Positions 39,101 to 47,900 of a DNA stretch of 64,000 nt are shown here, piece after piece. The notes under the pieces are model-generated. The model saw nothing but the letters and a program-made list of their open reading frames with translations, was not told where the DNA came from and made no database searches. The translations under genes were made by a program, and so were the position numbers. Source of the DNA: Clostridiales bacterium UBA7568 (GTDB lineage: Bacteria > Bacillota > Clostridia > Oscillospirales > CAG-272); NCBI GenBank assembly GCA_002479075.1, contig DLLG01000018.1:74687-138686 (forward strand), given 5' to 3'. How positions within the stretch are numbered: the first letter of the stretch is position 1; each line of letters opens with the position of its first letter.

Positions 39101-39907
39101 GTTTGTCAGCTGGATCTGCGCGCTCTCCATAAGCGCAGGCTCGCCCGGACGGAGCTTTCTGTATATCTCTTTGAGAGATTCTTCGTAGGGAGTCGTGCCG
39201 TTTTTGTCTGCCTCCTCCTGCATACCGTCCTTCGCAATCGTCGCAAGTATCTTGGGCTCGTCGCCGAAAAGCGCTCTTATGCCGGTTTCCGTCGAAGTTT
39301 CTTCTTCAAGCGCACGGATAAGAATTGTAACGGGTATCTTGCGGTTCTTATCGATACGGACATAGAAAACGTCGTTTGCGTCCGTTTCGTATTCAAGCCA
39401 CGCGCCGCGGTAAGGAATTACCTGAGCGGTATAGATAGGTTTGCCTGTCTTGTCGATAGCGGTATCATAATACATACCGGGAGAACGGACGAGCTGCGAA
39501 ACGACAACTCTCTCCGCTCCGTTGATAACGAATGTGCCGCTGTCTGTCATAAGCGGGAATTCGCCCATAAAGACATCCTGCTGTTTGACCTCGCCCGTTG
39601 ACTTGTTCGTCAGACGGACCGTCACTCTCAGGGGGGCAGCGTAGTTTACGTCGCGCTCCTTGCATTCCTCAACGGGATATTTCGGTTCTGCATCGATTGA
39701 ATAGCCGACAAACTCAATAACAAGATTGCCGGAATAGTCAACGATCGGCGAAACGTCCGCCAGGACTTCGGAAAGACCCTTATCCAGAAGCCATTGATAC
39801 GACTTTTTCTGGATCTCAAGAAAGTCGGGCATATCGAGTATTTCATCGATTTTGGCAAAACTCTGTCTCACCACGTTTTTACCGAGCTGCTTGGTTTTGG
39901 TTCTCAA
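36149..39907 (-). CDS. rpoB: RNA polymerase subunit beta
   Basis: 1252 aa. The rifampicin-pocket segment [20 protein letters not shown] has the susceptible-type residues. RGNKG-like switch region [14 protein letters not shown] and [20 protein letters not shown] are intact, and a highly acidic C-terminal extension ([16 protein letters not shown]) follows. The start is a TTG with GGAG 10 nt before it. Unusually, rplJ and rplL are not upstream; a perfect promoter divergent from alaS starts the rpoBC unit. Confidence 0.98.
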   Translation of the reverse strand: MRTKTKQLGKNVVRQSFAKIDEILDMPDFLEIQKKSYQWLLDKGLSEVLADVSPIVDYSGNLVIEFVGYSIDAEPKYPVEECKERDVNYAAPLRVTVRLTNKSTGEVKQQDVFMGEFPLMTDSGTFVINGAERVVVSQLVRSPGMYYDTAIDKTGKPIYTAQVIPYRGAWLEYETDANDVFYVRIDKNRKIPVTILIRALEEETSTETGIRALFGDEPKILATIAKDGMQEEADKNGTTPYEESLKEIYRKLRPGEPALMESAQIQLTNTFFDPKRYDLGAVGRYKFDKKVALGRRLAGRTLTRPVINPITGELMFDAGKELSREEALEIEDAGVTEAYVKVGEDKECKLISNGMVDCKKIFGIDLKEEAGLCEKVSLAMLLEMQEQADGDFDDFKAAVVNAAKTRINEFSPRHITKEDIFASINYLICLSHGIGTTDDIDHLGNRRIRAVGELIQNQMRIGFSKMDKNIKERMNSQDAESLTPQSLINSRPVVGAIREFFGSSPLSQFMDQNNPLAELTHKRRLSALGPGGISRDRASFEVRDVHYTHYGRICPIETPEGPNIGLISYLACYAKLNDYGFIEAPYRKVDKETGKLTDIVEYMTADVEDDYIIAQAGEPVDEEGRFVNRRVLVRERNEIIEVPASKVDYVDVSPRMAISVATGFIPFLDNDDNSRALMGSNMQKQAVPLLMTDSPIVATGMEHKAAIDSGICVLAKEAGTVEYVSADKVVVRRENGIKDTYELLKFKRSNQGTCINQRPIVSVGETLEKGDVIADGPATSKGEISLGKNALIGFMTWEGYNYEDAVLLNERLVRDDVYTSIHIEEYTIEARDTKLGPEEITREIPNCGEDALKDLDQEGIIRIGTEVRAGDILVGKVTPKGETELTPEERLLRAIFGEKARDVRDTSLKLRHGESGIVVDVKVFSRANSDELSPGVNKTVRVYVAQKRKISVGDKMAGRHGNKGVVSRILPPEDMPYMADGTPLDIVLNPLGVPSRMNIGQVLEVHLGIAARTLGVKVMTPAFDGAKESDITEALKEAGLRPDGKRILYDGRTGEPFDNPVTVGIMYYLKLHHLVDDKIHARSTGPYSVITQQPLGGKAQFGGQRFGEMEVWALEAYGAAYTLQEILTVKSDDVTGRVRTFEAIVKGQNIPTPGVPESFRVLVKELQSLALDIKVLDEDGNEIELSQLGEAENEAGPAYVTEDDIGETVAGDGETDDMLVEDENGVVDDDDFSDEFSEEYDDGIDDVGDDYE

Positions 39908-40241
39908 TGTACGATCACTCCATTCAAGTTTTCTGCGGCAGGGGCCCCGCCATAAGCGGGCTCTTTTTCCTGCCTTTTGTTTTTATTCGTTCCACTCCGC
40001 AAAAGCACGCCCTTTTTCGCGCTTTTCCGCCGCTTTCGGTCGCAGTCGGGGCAAAAAAAGGCACTGTTGCGAGCATTGTAATGCAATTTACAAGTATATC
40101 ATCTGTTTTTCCGTCTGTCAAGCATTTTTGCATTATTTTCTTCCTGAATGTTGACATTTTTTCGCATAAGCAATATAATAAATATAACTTGCCGCGGAAA
40201 ATGCGGTAAATCAAGTTTTATCGGAAGGTAAATTGATAGCT
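39908..40241. promoter_or_regulatory. Divergent rpoB/alaS regulatory region
   Basis: No gene in these 334 bp. Minus promoter: TTGACA (40116-40121)-17-TATACT (40093-40098) for rpoBC. Plus promoter: TTGACA (40151-40156)-17-TATAAT (40174-40179) for alaS. The alaS leader folds as AACTTG (40186-40191) with CAAGTT (40212-40217) around CCGC/GCGG. The rpoB leader holds a GCCCGC/GCGGGGC hairpin near 39941-39960. Confidence 0.85.
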
Positions 40242-42866
40242 ATGAAATGGACATCACTCAACGACCTGCGCGCTTCATTCCTCTCGTTTTTCGAATCGAA
40301 GGGTCATCTCTGCCGCGGCAGCTACCCCCTCGTCCCCGAAAATGACAAATCGCTTCTTTTGATAGTTGCGGGAATGGCTCCGCTTAAAAAATATTTCACA
40401 GGGGAGCTCACCCCTCCCTGCCGCCGTATGGCAACGTGCCAGAAATGTATCCGCACAAACGATATAGAAAACGTCGGATACACGGCTCGTCACGGTACAT
40501 TCTTCGAAATGCTCGGAAACTTCTCCTTCGGCGACTATTTCAAAAACGAGGCTCTGCCCTGGGCTTGGGAATACCTGACGAAGGTTCTCGAAATTCCGGA
40601 GGACAAGCTCTGGCCGTCCGTTTACGAAGAGGACGACGAAGCATATGCGATCTGGCGCGACAAGATCGGCGTAAGAGAAGATCATATAATCCGTCTCGGC
40701 AAAGAGGACAACTTCTGGGAACACGGTTCAGGTCCCTGCGGTCCCTGCTCGGAAATCTATTTTGACCGCGGCGAAAAATACGGCTGCGGCAAGCCCGATT
40801 GCAAGCCCGGCTGCGATTGCGACCGCTATATGGAAATCTGGAATAATGTTTTCTCGCAGTTCAATAACGACGGTCACGGCAACTACACAGAGCTCGCCTC
40901 CAAAAACATAGACACCGGTATGGGTCTTGAGCGTCTCGCCTGCGTAATGCAGGGCGTTGACAGTATGTTTGAGGTAGACACGATAAAGAACATCATCACC
41001 TCCATAAGCGAAAAGGCGGGAATCAAATATCACGACGACCCGAAAGCGGACATCTCCCTGCGTATCATCGCAGACCATTCAAGAGCTTCGGCTTTCCTCA
41101 TTGCGGACGGCGTAATGCCGTCGAACGAGGGCAGAGGTTATGTTCTCCGCAGACTTCTCCGCCGTGCCTGCCGTCACGGAAAGCTCCTCGGCATAAAGGG
41201 CGCCTTCCTCTCGGACATCATCAAGGTCGTTGCGCACGAAAACCTCTCCGCATATCCGGAGCTGACGGAAAAATTCGATTATATAAGCAAAATCGCGTCT
41301 ATGGAAGAAGAGCGCTTTGACGCAAACGTCGAAGCCGGAATGAACCTTCTCGACGCACTCACCGAAAAAGCAAATTCGTCAGGCGCGAAAATGCTTGACG
41401 GCGCCGACGTTTTCAAGCTCTCTGACACATACGGCTTCCCAATTGACCTCACCCGCGAGATTGCGGCTGAAAGAGGGCTCGGAATCGATGAAGAAGGTTA
41501 TAAAAAGTGCCTTGACGAGCAGAAAGCCCGTGCAAGAGCCGCAAGAGGAAATATCAGCGGCTGGCAGGACAAGTCCCTCTTCTCGGAATTCGAAAAAACC
41601 GTATTCACGGGCTACGAAAAGACCGAGGATGAAAGCGAGATCGTTGCGATAATCGATCCCGATACGCACGAGCCGGAGGATGAATCGGGCGAAAATTCGA
41701 TAATCGTCACAAAGTCAACCTGCTTCTACGGCGAAGGCGGCGGTCAGGTCGGCGATACGGGAACGATAGAAAGCGAAAACGGCAAGGCGACCGTAACGGA
41801 CACAAAAAAGGCAGACGGCGTATATCTGCACATCTGCCACGTTGAAAGCGGTTCCTTCTCCGCAGGCGACAAGGTCACAATGAAAGTTGACGGCGCACGC
41901 CGTGCAGCAATCGCAAGAAATCACAGTGCAGTTCATCTCCTCGACGCCGCTCTGCGCAAGGTTCTCGGAGATCATATCCGCCAGGCGGGCTCTATGGTTG
42001 ACGCCGAGAGAGGCCGCTTCGACTTCACTCATTTCTCCGCAGTAACCGCGGAGGAACTTGAAAAGGTCGAGCGCATACTCAATGAAAAAATTCTTGAAAA
42101 TGTCCCCGTTACAACAGTTGAAACCGATATTGAATCGGCTAAAAAGTCTGGTGCGATTGCGCTCTTCGGCGAAAAATACGGCGACATCGTCCGCGTTGTC
42201 AGAATGGGCGATTTCTCAAGCGAGCTCTGCGGCGGCACACACGTTTCCGCAACTGGTAGCATCGGTTGTATAAGGATCGTATCGGAAAGCTCCGTTGCGG
42301 CGGGCACGAGAAGAATCGAGCTCGTCTCCGGTATGGGCGCATATGAGCTTGCAAAGGCAGAAAGCGCGACTGTCAAGTCTGCCCTTGCCGCTCTCAAGAT
42401 AAGCGAAGAAAGCGAAATCGCGGCAAAAATATCCGCCCTCCACAGCGACTTAAAGCAGGCAAAGAAAGAGCTTGACGCAATGTCACTCAAAGCCGCTTCC
42501 GCGGGTGTTGCGGAAATGCTTGCAAAGGCGGAAAGCGTCGGCGCCGTAAAGGTTGCGTCAATGCAGACCTCCCTCCCCGTCGATACGGTCAGAAATCTTT
42601 CAGATGATATAAAAGCAAATCATCCGGATACCGTAGCCGTTATTTCAACGGACTGCGGCGGCAAATATTCTCTCGTCTGCGTTTGCGGCAAGGACGCTCT
42701 TGCGGCAGGCGTCAAGGCTCCGCTCGTTTTGAAAGAGCTTGCATCTTTCGTCGGCGGTGGCGGCGGCGGTCGCCCGGACAGCGCAATGGCAGGCGGAATG
42801 AAATATCCCGAAAAGCTCGGCGAAGCGTTCGCGGCGCTCCCCGAAATTATAAAAAAGCTTATTTAA
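40242..42866 (+). CDS. alaS: Alanyl-tRNA synthetase
   Basis: 874 aa. Class II catalytic core (SFFESKGH, AGMAPLKKYF, MEIWNNVFSQFN, GLERLACVMQG), the editing domain with HSAVHLLDAALRKVLG and CGGTHVSATGSIG, and a glycine-rich C-terminal domain (GGGGGGRPDSAMAGG). Charges tRNA-Ala. Start choice is uncertain: the ATG here lies 13 nt after GGAAGG, while a TTG at 40233 lies 4 nt after it. No T-box leader, although many Bacillota aminoacyl-tRNA synthetase genes have one. Confidence 0.97.
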   Translation: MKWTSLNDLRASFLSFFESKGHLCRGSYPLVPENDKSLLLIVAGMAPLKKYFTGELTPPCRRMATCQKCIRTNDIENVGYTARHGTFFEMLGNFSFGDYFKNEALPWAWEYLTKVLEIPEDKLWPSVYEEDDEAYAIWRDKIGVREDHIIRLGKEDNFWEHGSGPCGPCSEIYFDRGEKYGCGKPDCKPGCDCDRYMEIWNNVFSQFNNDGHGNYTELASKNIDTGMGLERLACVMQGVDSMFEVDTIKNIITSISEKAGIKYHDDPKADISLRIIADHSRASAFLIADGVMPSNEGRGYVLRRLLRRACRHGKLLGIKGAFLSDIIKVVAHENLSAYPELTEKFDYISKIASMEEERFDANVEAGMNLLDALTEKANSSGAKMLDGADVFKLSDTYGFPIDLTREIAAERGLGIDEEGYKKCLDEQKARARAARGNISGWQDKSLFSEFEKTVFTGYEKTEDESEIVAIIDPDTHEPEDESGENSIIVTKSTCFYGEGGGQVGDTGTIESENGKATVTDTKKADGVYLHICHVESGSFSAGDKVTMKVDGARRAAIARNHSAVHLLDAALRKVLGDHIRQAGSMVDAERGRFDFTHFSAVTAEELEKVERILNEKILENVPVTTVETDIESAKKSGAIALFGEKYGDIVRVVRMGDFSSELCGGTHVSATGSIGCIRIVSESSVAAGTRRIELVSGMGAYELAKAESATVKSALAALKISEESEIAAKISALHSDLKQAKKELDAMSLKAASAGVAEMLAKAESVGAVKVASMQTSLPVDTVRNLSDDIKANHPDTVAVISTDCGGKYSLVCVCGKDALAAGVKAPLVLKELASFVGGGGGGRPDSAMAGGMKYPEKLGEAFAALPEIIKKLI

Positions 42867-42879
42867 GGAGGACATCAGA

Positions 42880-43461
42880 ATGAAAGACAAAATGAAGGAC
42901 AAGTCAAAAGGCTTCTGGGCTGAGTTCAAGAAGTTCATCTCAAAGGGCAACGTTGTCGATATGGCTGTCGGTGTTGCCGTTGCAACAGCCTTCACGGCAA
43001 TCGTAACTGCATTTACCAAGGGCTTCATCGCGCCGATCCTCTCCCTTCTCTCTCACGACGCTTCCCTCGCAGATATGAAATGGGTGCTTCGTCCCGAGGT
43101 TGCGGAGATTGCCGCAGACGGAACAAAAACAGTAACAACTCCCGAGGTTGCAATCCTTTGGGGCTCGTTCCTCCAGTCCATAATCGACTTTCTGATCATT
43201 GCGTTCGTTATGTTCGTATTTCTCAAAATCGTTATGAGCGTAACAAAAAAAGCCGAAAAAATGCGTATGGAGCTGACGGGCGAAGACAAGGAACGCGCCA
43301 AGGCAGAAGCAGAAGCGAAAGCAAAGGAAGAAGCTGAAAAGAAAGCTGCCGATGAAGCAAAAGCTGCGGCAGAAGCAGAGATCGCTGCCGAAAAGGCAAG
43401 AAAGGCGAGAGAGCTTGAGCTGCTTGAGCAGATTGCCGCTTCGCTGAAGGAGTCAAAATAA
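42880..43461 (+). CDS. mscL: Large-conductance mechanosensitive channel MscL with long charged C-terminus
   Basis: 193 aa versus about 130-150 for most MscL. The N-terminal helix, TM1 (NVVDMAVGVAVATAFTAIV) and TM2 (FLQSIIDFLIIAFVMFVFLK) are standard. The last ~65 residues form an unbroken Ala/Glu/Lys-rich helix (AEAEAKAKEEAEKKAADEAK) ending LLEQIAASLKES, which keeps the usual MscL terminal motif. The channel opens under membrane tension during osmotic downshock. GGAGG before ATG. Its stop overlaps the HIT gene start (TAATG). Confidence 0.93.
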   Translation: MKDKMKDKSKGFWAEFKKFISKGNVVDMAVGVAVATAFTAIVTAFTKGFIAPILSLLSHDASLADMKWVLRPEVAEIAADGTKTVTTPEVAILWGSFLQSIIDFLIIAFVMFVFLKIVMSVTKKAEKMRMELTGEDKERAKAEAEAKAKEEAEKKAADEAKAAAEAEIAAEKARKARELELLEQIAASLKESK

Positions 43462-43802
43462 TGGAAGGTTGCGTTTTCTGTATGATATGCGAAGGGAAAA
43501 TCACTTCCAGAAAAGCATATGAGGACGATAAGATCCTTGCGTTCTACGATATAAATCCGCAGGCGCCGGTTCATATCCTTGTCATTCCGAAGGAGCATAT
43601 CGCCTCGGCCAATGAGATAACCGAAGCCAACAGCGGCATTGTGTCGTACATTTTCGAGCACATTCCGCAGATTGCAAAAGCCGCAGGGCTCACAGGCGGT
43701 TACCGCATAATCTCAAACTGCGGTCCGGATGCCTGCCAGACTGTCCCGCACCTGCATTTTCACATTCTCGGCGGCGCAAAACTCGCAGACCGTATGGCAT
43801 AA
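43461..43802 (+). CDS. HIT family nucleotide-binding protein (HinT-like)
   Basis: 113 aa. N-terminal zinc-like CVFCMICEGKI and the histidine triad VPHLHFHILGG near 96-106. HinT-type enzymes hydrolyse adenosine phosphoramidates. Normal size. Overlaps the mscL stop by one base and is the last gene of alaS-mscL-HIT; the repeat block follows directly. Confidence 0.95.
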   Translation: MEGCVFCMICEGKITSRKAYEDDKILAFYDINPQAPVHILVIPKEHIASANEITEANSGIVSYIFEHIPQIAKAAGLTGGYRIISNCGPDACQTVPHLHFHILGGAKLADRMA

Positions 43803-44242
43803 CCTACTTTTCTTTGAAAAGAAAAGTAGGTAAAAGAAACTTCGGTAATTGGTTTCTAAAAATCATAAATAAAGAAAACAGAGATGATTTTTCATCTCTG
43901 TTTTTATTTCTCGCCCTGCGCTCCTTTGAAAAGAAAATCAGGCAAAAGAAACTTCAATTATTTGTTTGAACAAACTTTATACTTTCATCAAAGGAGCAGA
44001 CATTCTGCTCCTTTTTGATTTGTATCGTTCTTTTCTTCGGGAAGAAAAGAAGACAAAAGAAGCTTCAATTATTGGCTTTGTGCAAATATTTTATTGCCTC
44101 ATAAACGGGCATTGTTTGTAGGGGAGGGGTCTCCCCTCCCGTCACCCCATCTTTATCGATATGTATGGCAAAAGACGCTTCAGTTATTGTTTTGCAAAAG
44201 CCCCGAATAAAGAAAGCAGAGATGGCCTTTCATCTCTGCTTT
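43803..44242. repeat. Second block of the composite intergenic repeat
   Basis: 440 bp with no gene. Contains the AAAGTAGGTAAAAGAAACTTC module several times, hairpins ACAGAGATGA/TCATCTCTGT (43878-43901), AAAGGAGCAG/CTGCTCCTTT (43990-44014) and GCAGAGATG/CATCTCTGC (44216-44239), and the ACGGGCATTG-GGGGAGGGGTCTC-CCCGTC module. The last hairpin doubles as the terminator of the minus-strand gene that follows. Confidence 0.7.
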
Positions 44243-44944
44243 TTATTCATCATTTTCGGCGGTGTCCTCCGTCTTATTTTTGCTTTTCTTCACCCATAAG
44301 CGGTAAACGAGCATAGTGGTTGCCGTGAACGCCAGTCTGCTCACAACGGCTATCCAGAACGCCGGCGAGCGATAATTTTTTATCTCTGCTCCGATAATCG
44401 TTTCAAGTATAAGGTCGGGGGCGGCGCCGAGCAGGCTCATCACAAGATATTTCGGATAGCTTATTTTCGAAGCTCCGAAATACATACTCACAACGTCCAT
44501 CGGCAAAACTCCGACGACGCGCATAGCGAATACGGCAAAAAGGCTGTTCTTTTTTATCAGAGAATAAAAATCCTCAAACTTCGGGTATCTTTTGCGCAGC
44601 TTGTCCACAGTAACCGCGCCCGATATTCTGCCCGCCACATAAGCGGAGGAAAACGAAGCGGCAATCACAGCAAGATTGACCAATATCGCCGTAACCTTGT
44701 CCTTGAATATCAGAACGGATATAAATTCCAGAAGCAAAAACGGGCAGAACACGGATAAGCCCTTCACAGCGCCGATCAGCATCATAAACAGAACGGCAAG
44801 CGCTTCGCTCTTCGGCGTAATACCAATTATGTTATCCGCCGTTATCTTGTCTCTGAAAACAAAATACAGGATCGCAATAGCAGCAACTACGGCAATCGGG
44901 AAGAATCTCAATATCTCCCCGGTTGACCTTTTCTTATTTTTCAT
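44243..44944 (-). CDS. TVP38/TMEM64-family membrane protein (SNARE-associated Golgi domain)
   Basis: 233 aa, about six hydrophobic segments. FCPFLLLEFISVLIF, ASFSSAYVAGRISGA and MRVVGVLPMDVVSMYFGAS are the DedA/TVP38 core. Members are thought to move lipids or proton-coupled substrates across the membrane; the substrate here is unknown. Start at the ATG within the stop region of the upstream gene (11-nt overlap), so the two are coupled. Confidence 0.88.
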   Translation of the reverse strand: MKNKKRSTGEILRFFPIAVVAAIAILYFVFRDKITADNIIGITPKSEALAVLFMMLIGAVKGLSVFCPFLLLEFISVLIFKDKVTAILVNLAVIAASFSSAYVAGRISGAVTVDKLRKRYPKFEDFYSLIKKNSLFAVFAMRVVGVLPMDVVSMYFGASKISYPKYLVMSLLGAAPDLILETIIGAEIKNYRSPAFWIAVVSRLAFTATTMLVYRLWVKKSKNKTEDTAENDE

Positions 44945-45776
44945 TTCCGTTTGTCTCCGCAAGAGCCTTATCTTCGTCGTTTTCTATGCGGAGGGTAGGA
45001 ATGAAGTTTTTTGCTATCTTCCCTTTTCCGCGATGCTTTATATAGAAATATCCGATTATGCAGAACACAAGCGCGCCGAGGAAGTTGACAAAAAGATCCT
45101 CCATTGTGTCGTAAAGGCCTATATCGAGATAACCGTTTATTCCGAGCGACTGACCGTTTACAGCCGTATCCGTAATTCCCGAAACGCTTATCGGAATGTT
45201 GCTCTTCGTCGGATCGAGGAGAGTTGAATTAAAGGAATTTATAATCGTATCCTTCTGCATATCCTTGCCAAGCAGCCTGTCAACCCCAAACTCAAAGAAC
45301 TCCCAGAACACGCCGACAGTCATTGAAAAACAGAATGACGCAGCCGAAACATAAAACGGGGAAAGCGTAAACTTGATTTTTTCATCCTGGTTGAGCACAT
45401 CGACAAGGCAAAAGCCGAGCGCGGCGCATATGAAGCCCCAGGTTGTATGAAGCATAGTATCCCAGAACGGAATATTTATGAAGAAGCTCGCAATCTCGCC
45501 GAGTATTTCCGATGCGAAAATGAACACGAGAACAATTATCTCAAGCACATTCGGAATGTCGAGATGAAACTGCCTTTTAACAAAACTCGGTATCGAAAAC
45601 ATTATGAATACAAGCACGCAAAGGAAGGCATTTTCATAGTTTCCGAGCATAACGGCACGCACAAGGCTTGCCATTACAAGCACGCCGAGAATAATATACG
45701 CAATTTTCAGTCCGCGGCTCATTTTTTTCATTTCTTCAAGTCTTTCGGCTCTTTCCTGTCTGATACTTTTTTTCAA
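44934..45776 (-). CDS. Polytopic membrane protein, YjdF/DUF2238-like
   Basis: 280 aa with 6-7 membrane helices. Conserved-looking polar positions within helices (MLHTTWGF, VFWEFFEFGVD, DMQKDT, DTMEDLFVNFLGA) follow the same order as in the YjdF family (His, Trp-Glu, Gln-x-Asp, Asp..Asn-x-x-Gly-Ala). Function unknown. The TTG start is chosen over the upstream ATG because AAAGGAG lies 8 nt before it. A long soluble insert (~residues 185-215) lies before the last conserved helix. Confidence 0.7.
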   Translation of the reverse strand: MKKSIRQERAERLEEMKKMSRGLKIAYIILGVLVMASLVRAVMLGNYENAFLCVLVFIMFSIPSFVKRQFHLDIPNVLEIIVLVFIFASEILGEIASFFINIPFWDTMLHTTWGFICAALGFCLVDVLNQDEKIKFTLSPFYVSAASFCFSMTVGVFWEFFEFGVDRLLGKDMQKDTIINSFNSTLLDPTKSNIPISVSGITDTAVNGQSLGINGYLDIGLYDTMEDLFVNFLGALVFCIIGYFYIKHRGKGKIAKNFIPTLRIENDEDKALAETNGNEK

Positions 45777-45841
45777 AACCGTTTCTCCTTTATGTTTTAT
45801 TTTCGGCATCGCACGATTCGTTTATTCGGGCCTTTTTATAA

Positions 45842-45872
45842 AAAAACTCCGCAGCTGTACTGCGGAGTTTTC
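45842..45872 (-). terminator. rplS terminator
   Basis: AAAACTCCGCAG / CTGCGGAGTTTT with a T-run on the minus strand. Confidence 0.9.
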
Positions 45873-45876
45873 GCAA

Positions 45877-46218
45877 TTAAATCTGTTCTTTAACCTTAGC
45901 TGCTTTGCCGACTCTGTCGCGTACGTAATAGAGTTTAGCACGTCTTACTTTACCGCGGCGGATAACTTCGACCTTAGCAACCTTCGGAGAGTGCAGAGGG
46001 AACGTTTTCTCAACGCCGACGCCGTAAGCAATTCTTCTGACTGTGAAAGTCTCGGAGATACCGCCGTTTCTCTTGGCGATAACCGTTCCTTCAAAGAGCT
46101 GAATTCTTTCGCGCGTGCCCTCGACTATCTTATTGTGAACGACGACCGTGTCACCAACTTCGAACTTGGGGAGCTCGGTCTTTAATTGCTCGCTGACAAA
46201 AGCTGAAATCTTATCCAT
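45877..46218 (-). CDS. rplS: Ribosomal protein L19
   Basis: 113 aa. [41 protein letters not shown] and the basic [20 protein letters not shown] end identify L19, at the 30S-50S interface. ATG after GGAGG. It stands alone here rather than with rpsP-rimM-trmD. Confidence 0.97.
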   Translation of the reverse strand: MDKISAFVSEQLKTELPKFEVGDTVVVHNKIVEGTRERIQLFEGTVIAKRNGGISETFTVRRIAYGVGVEKTFPLHSPKVAKVEVIRRGKVRRAKLYYVRDRVGKAAKVKEQI

Positions 46219-46457
46219 TGTTTTTTCCTCCTTTTGAAATAAAGAGCGTTCATACGAGCAAGCAGCGGACCGCCCCTTTTGCAATACAGCTCTACCATTA
46301 TATCAGCTTTTTTTGATAATTGCAATAGGTTTTTGAAATTTTTTCTTTGCTTTTTTCATATTTTTTTGCGACAATTCCGCCAGCGAGCCGAAAAAGCAAA
46401 AATTCCCGCCCATATTTTGACGCTCCGGACAGAATAATAAAAATAAAAAAGGTATTT

Positions 46458-47900
46458 ATGGATATTTACGAAAGCAAAAGGGCGGACTTTGAAAGTCGCT
46501 TTGAAAAAATGTCAGATCTTTCGGTCCGCAACCTGCGTTACGGAGATATGCGCATCTGCATTTTTTATATTTCGAACTTCTGCTCCAAAAATATGATAGC
46601 GGATCAGGTTATCGACCCGCTATCCGCTGCATACGGTCGCGAGGGAAACGGCTTCTGCATTGAGAGCTCGATCGCCTCCGCCTCACTTTCCGAAATCGCA
46701 GATGAAAACGAAGCCGAAGAAAAGCTGCTCTCCGGCTCCGCCGTTCTTATGTATGACGGCTCTCCCTGCTATGCGCTTTCCGTCGGCACGAAGAACGAGG
46801 AGGGGCGCTCCGGAAACGAGCCGGACACGGAGAACGTCATAAGAGGCCCGCACGAGGGCTTTACGGAGAACGGCGAATCAAACGCTATGCTCATCCGTCG
46901 CCGCCTGCACACGGCAAGGCTCAAAAAGCTGAATTTTTCCGTCGGAACGGAATCAAAGACAGACGTTGCGATAATGTATATGGAAGGAATCGCGCGGGAA
47001 GGCCTCGTTGCGGAGGTGATACGCAGGATAAAAAATATAGATGTCGCAACCGTCACAGACTCCGGAACCGTCGAAATCTGCATTCAGGACGGCAGATACG
47101 CCCTCTTTCCGACAGTCGGCAATTCAGAGCGACCGGACAAAGTCGCCGCAAAGCTGACAGAGGGGAGGATTGCGATAATCGTTGACGGCTCGCCGGTCGT
47201 GCTGACGGTGCCATATCTTTTCTGCGAAGGCTTTCAGGTCACGGAGGACTATGCGAAGAGCCCCTGGTATGCGAGCTTTGTGCGCCTCCTGCGCCTTGCG
47301 GCAATGGCAATATCCGTCTGGCTGCCCGCTGTTTTCACGGCGATTCTTACACATCACGAATATATGGTCCCGCCTGCAACGCTTGAGGTCATAAACGAGT
47401 CAAGAGAAGGGCTCGCAATACCGATATTTTCAGAGGTCATCGTCGTTTTTCTCCTGTTTGAGCTCGTGCGCGAGGTCGGGCTGCGAATGCCGAAGGCGGT
47501 CGGCTCGGCTGTCGGTATAGTCGGTGCGCTCCTCCTCGGCGACAGCGCAATCGAAGCGGGAATTGCGTCGTCGTCCGTACTGATAATCGTTGCGCTCGCC
47601 GCCCTCTGCAATTTCATCGTTCCGCCTTATATGAACCCCTCCGTCATTTACAGATCGATTATGATTCTTCTCGCCGGCTTTTTCGGGCTTTACGGCTTCT
47701 TTCTCGGATTTGTCTGCGGGGTGCTTTTCCTTGCGGGAAAGAGCTCCTTCGGCGCTCCGTATCTTTCGCCCGTTGCGCCGATTTCGCCTGAGGGGATGAG
47801 AGATTTTCCGATAATGACCGCCGTTCCGAAAATGCACATCGCACCAATATCAATTACGGGAAAGCGCATTAAAAGAACGGGAAGGGGGGAGAAAAAATGA
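46458..47900 (+). CDS. Spore germination protein, GerA family (A subunit)
   Basis: 480 aa. A soluble N-terminal half (~1-280) with RDGRYALFPTVGN-like and AIIVDGSPVVLTVPYLF motifs is followed by membrane helices (WLPAVFTAILTHHEYMVPP, LRMPKAVGSAVGIVGALLLG, FIVPPYMNPSVIYR). This is the GerA germinant-receptor A subunit of the spore inner membrane. Start at ATG with a weak AAGG site; a longer reading frame upstream has no ribosome site. A sigma-G promoter is expected but not confidently seen. Overlaps the next gene by 4 bp. Confidence 0.92.
   Translation: MDIYESKRADFESRFEKMSDLSVRNLRYGDMRICIFYISNFCSKNMIADQVIDPLSAAYGREGNGFCIESSIASASLSEIADENEAEEKLLSGSAVLMYDGSPCYALSVGTKNEEGRSGNEPDTENVIRGPHEGFTENGESNAMLIRRRLHTARLKKLNFSVGTESKTDVAIMYMEGIAREGLVAEVIRRIKNIDVATVTDSGTVEICIQDGRYALFPTVGNSERPDKVAAKLTEGRIAIIVDGSPVVLTVPYLFCEGFQVTEDYAKSPWYASFVRLLRLAAMAISVWLPAVFTAILTHHEYMVPPATLEVINESREGLAIPIFSEVIVVFLLFELVREVGLRMPKAVGSAVGIVGALLLGDSAIEAGIASSSVLIIVALAALCNFIVPPYMNPSVIYRSIMILLAGFFGLYGFFLGFVCGVLFLAGKSSFGAPYLSPVAPISPEGMRDFPIMTAVPKMHIAPISITGKRIKRTGRGEKK

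Noticed and set aside
37799..39601. 600-aa plus-strand ORF opposite rpoB
   Set aside because: It is antisense to a conserved gene, lacks a ribosome site and promoter, and its composition mirrors the complement of biased rpoB codons.
40180..40241. T-box riboswitch before alaS
   Set aside because: The leader is only ~60 nt and lacks the T-box sequence and a terminator.
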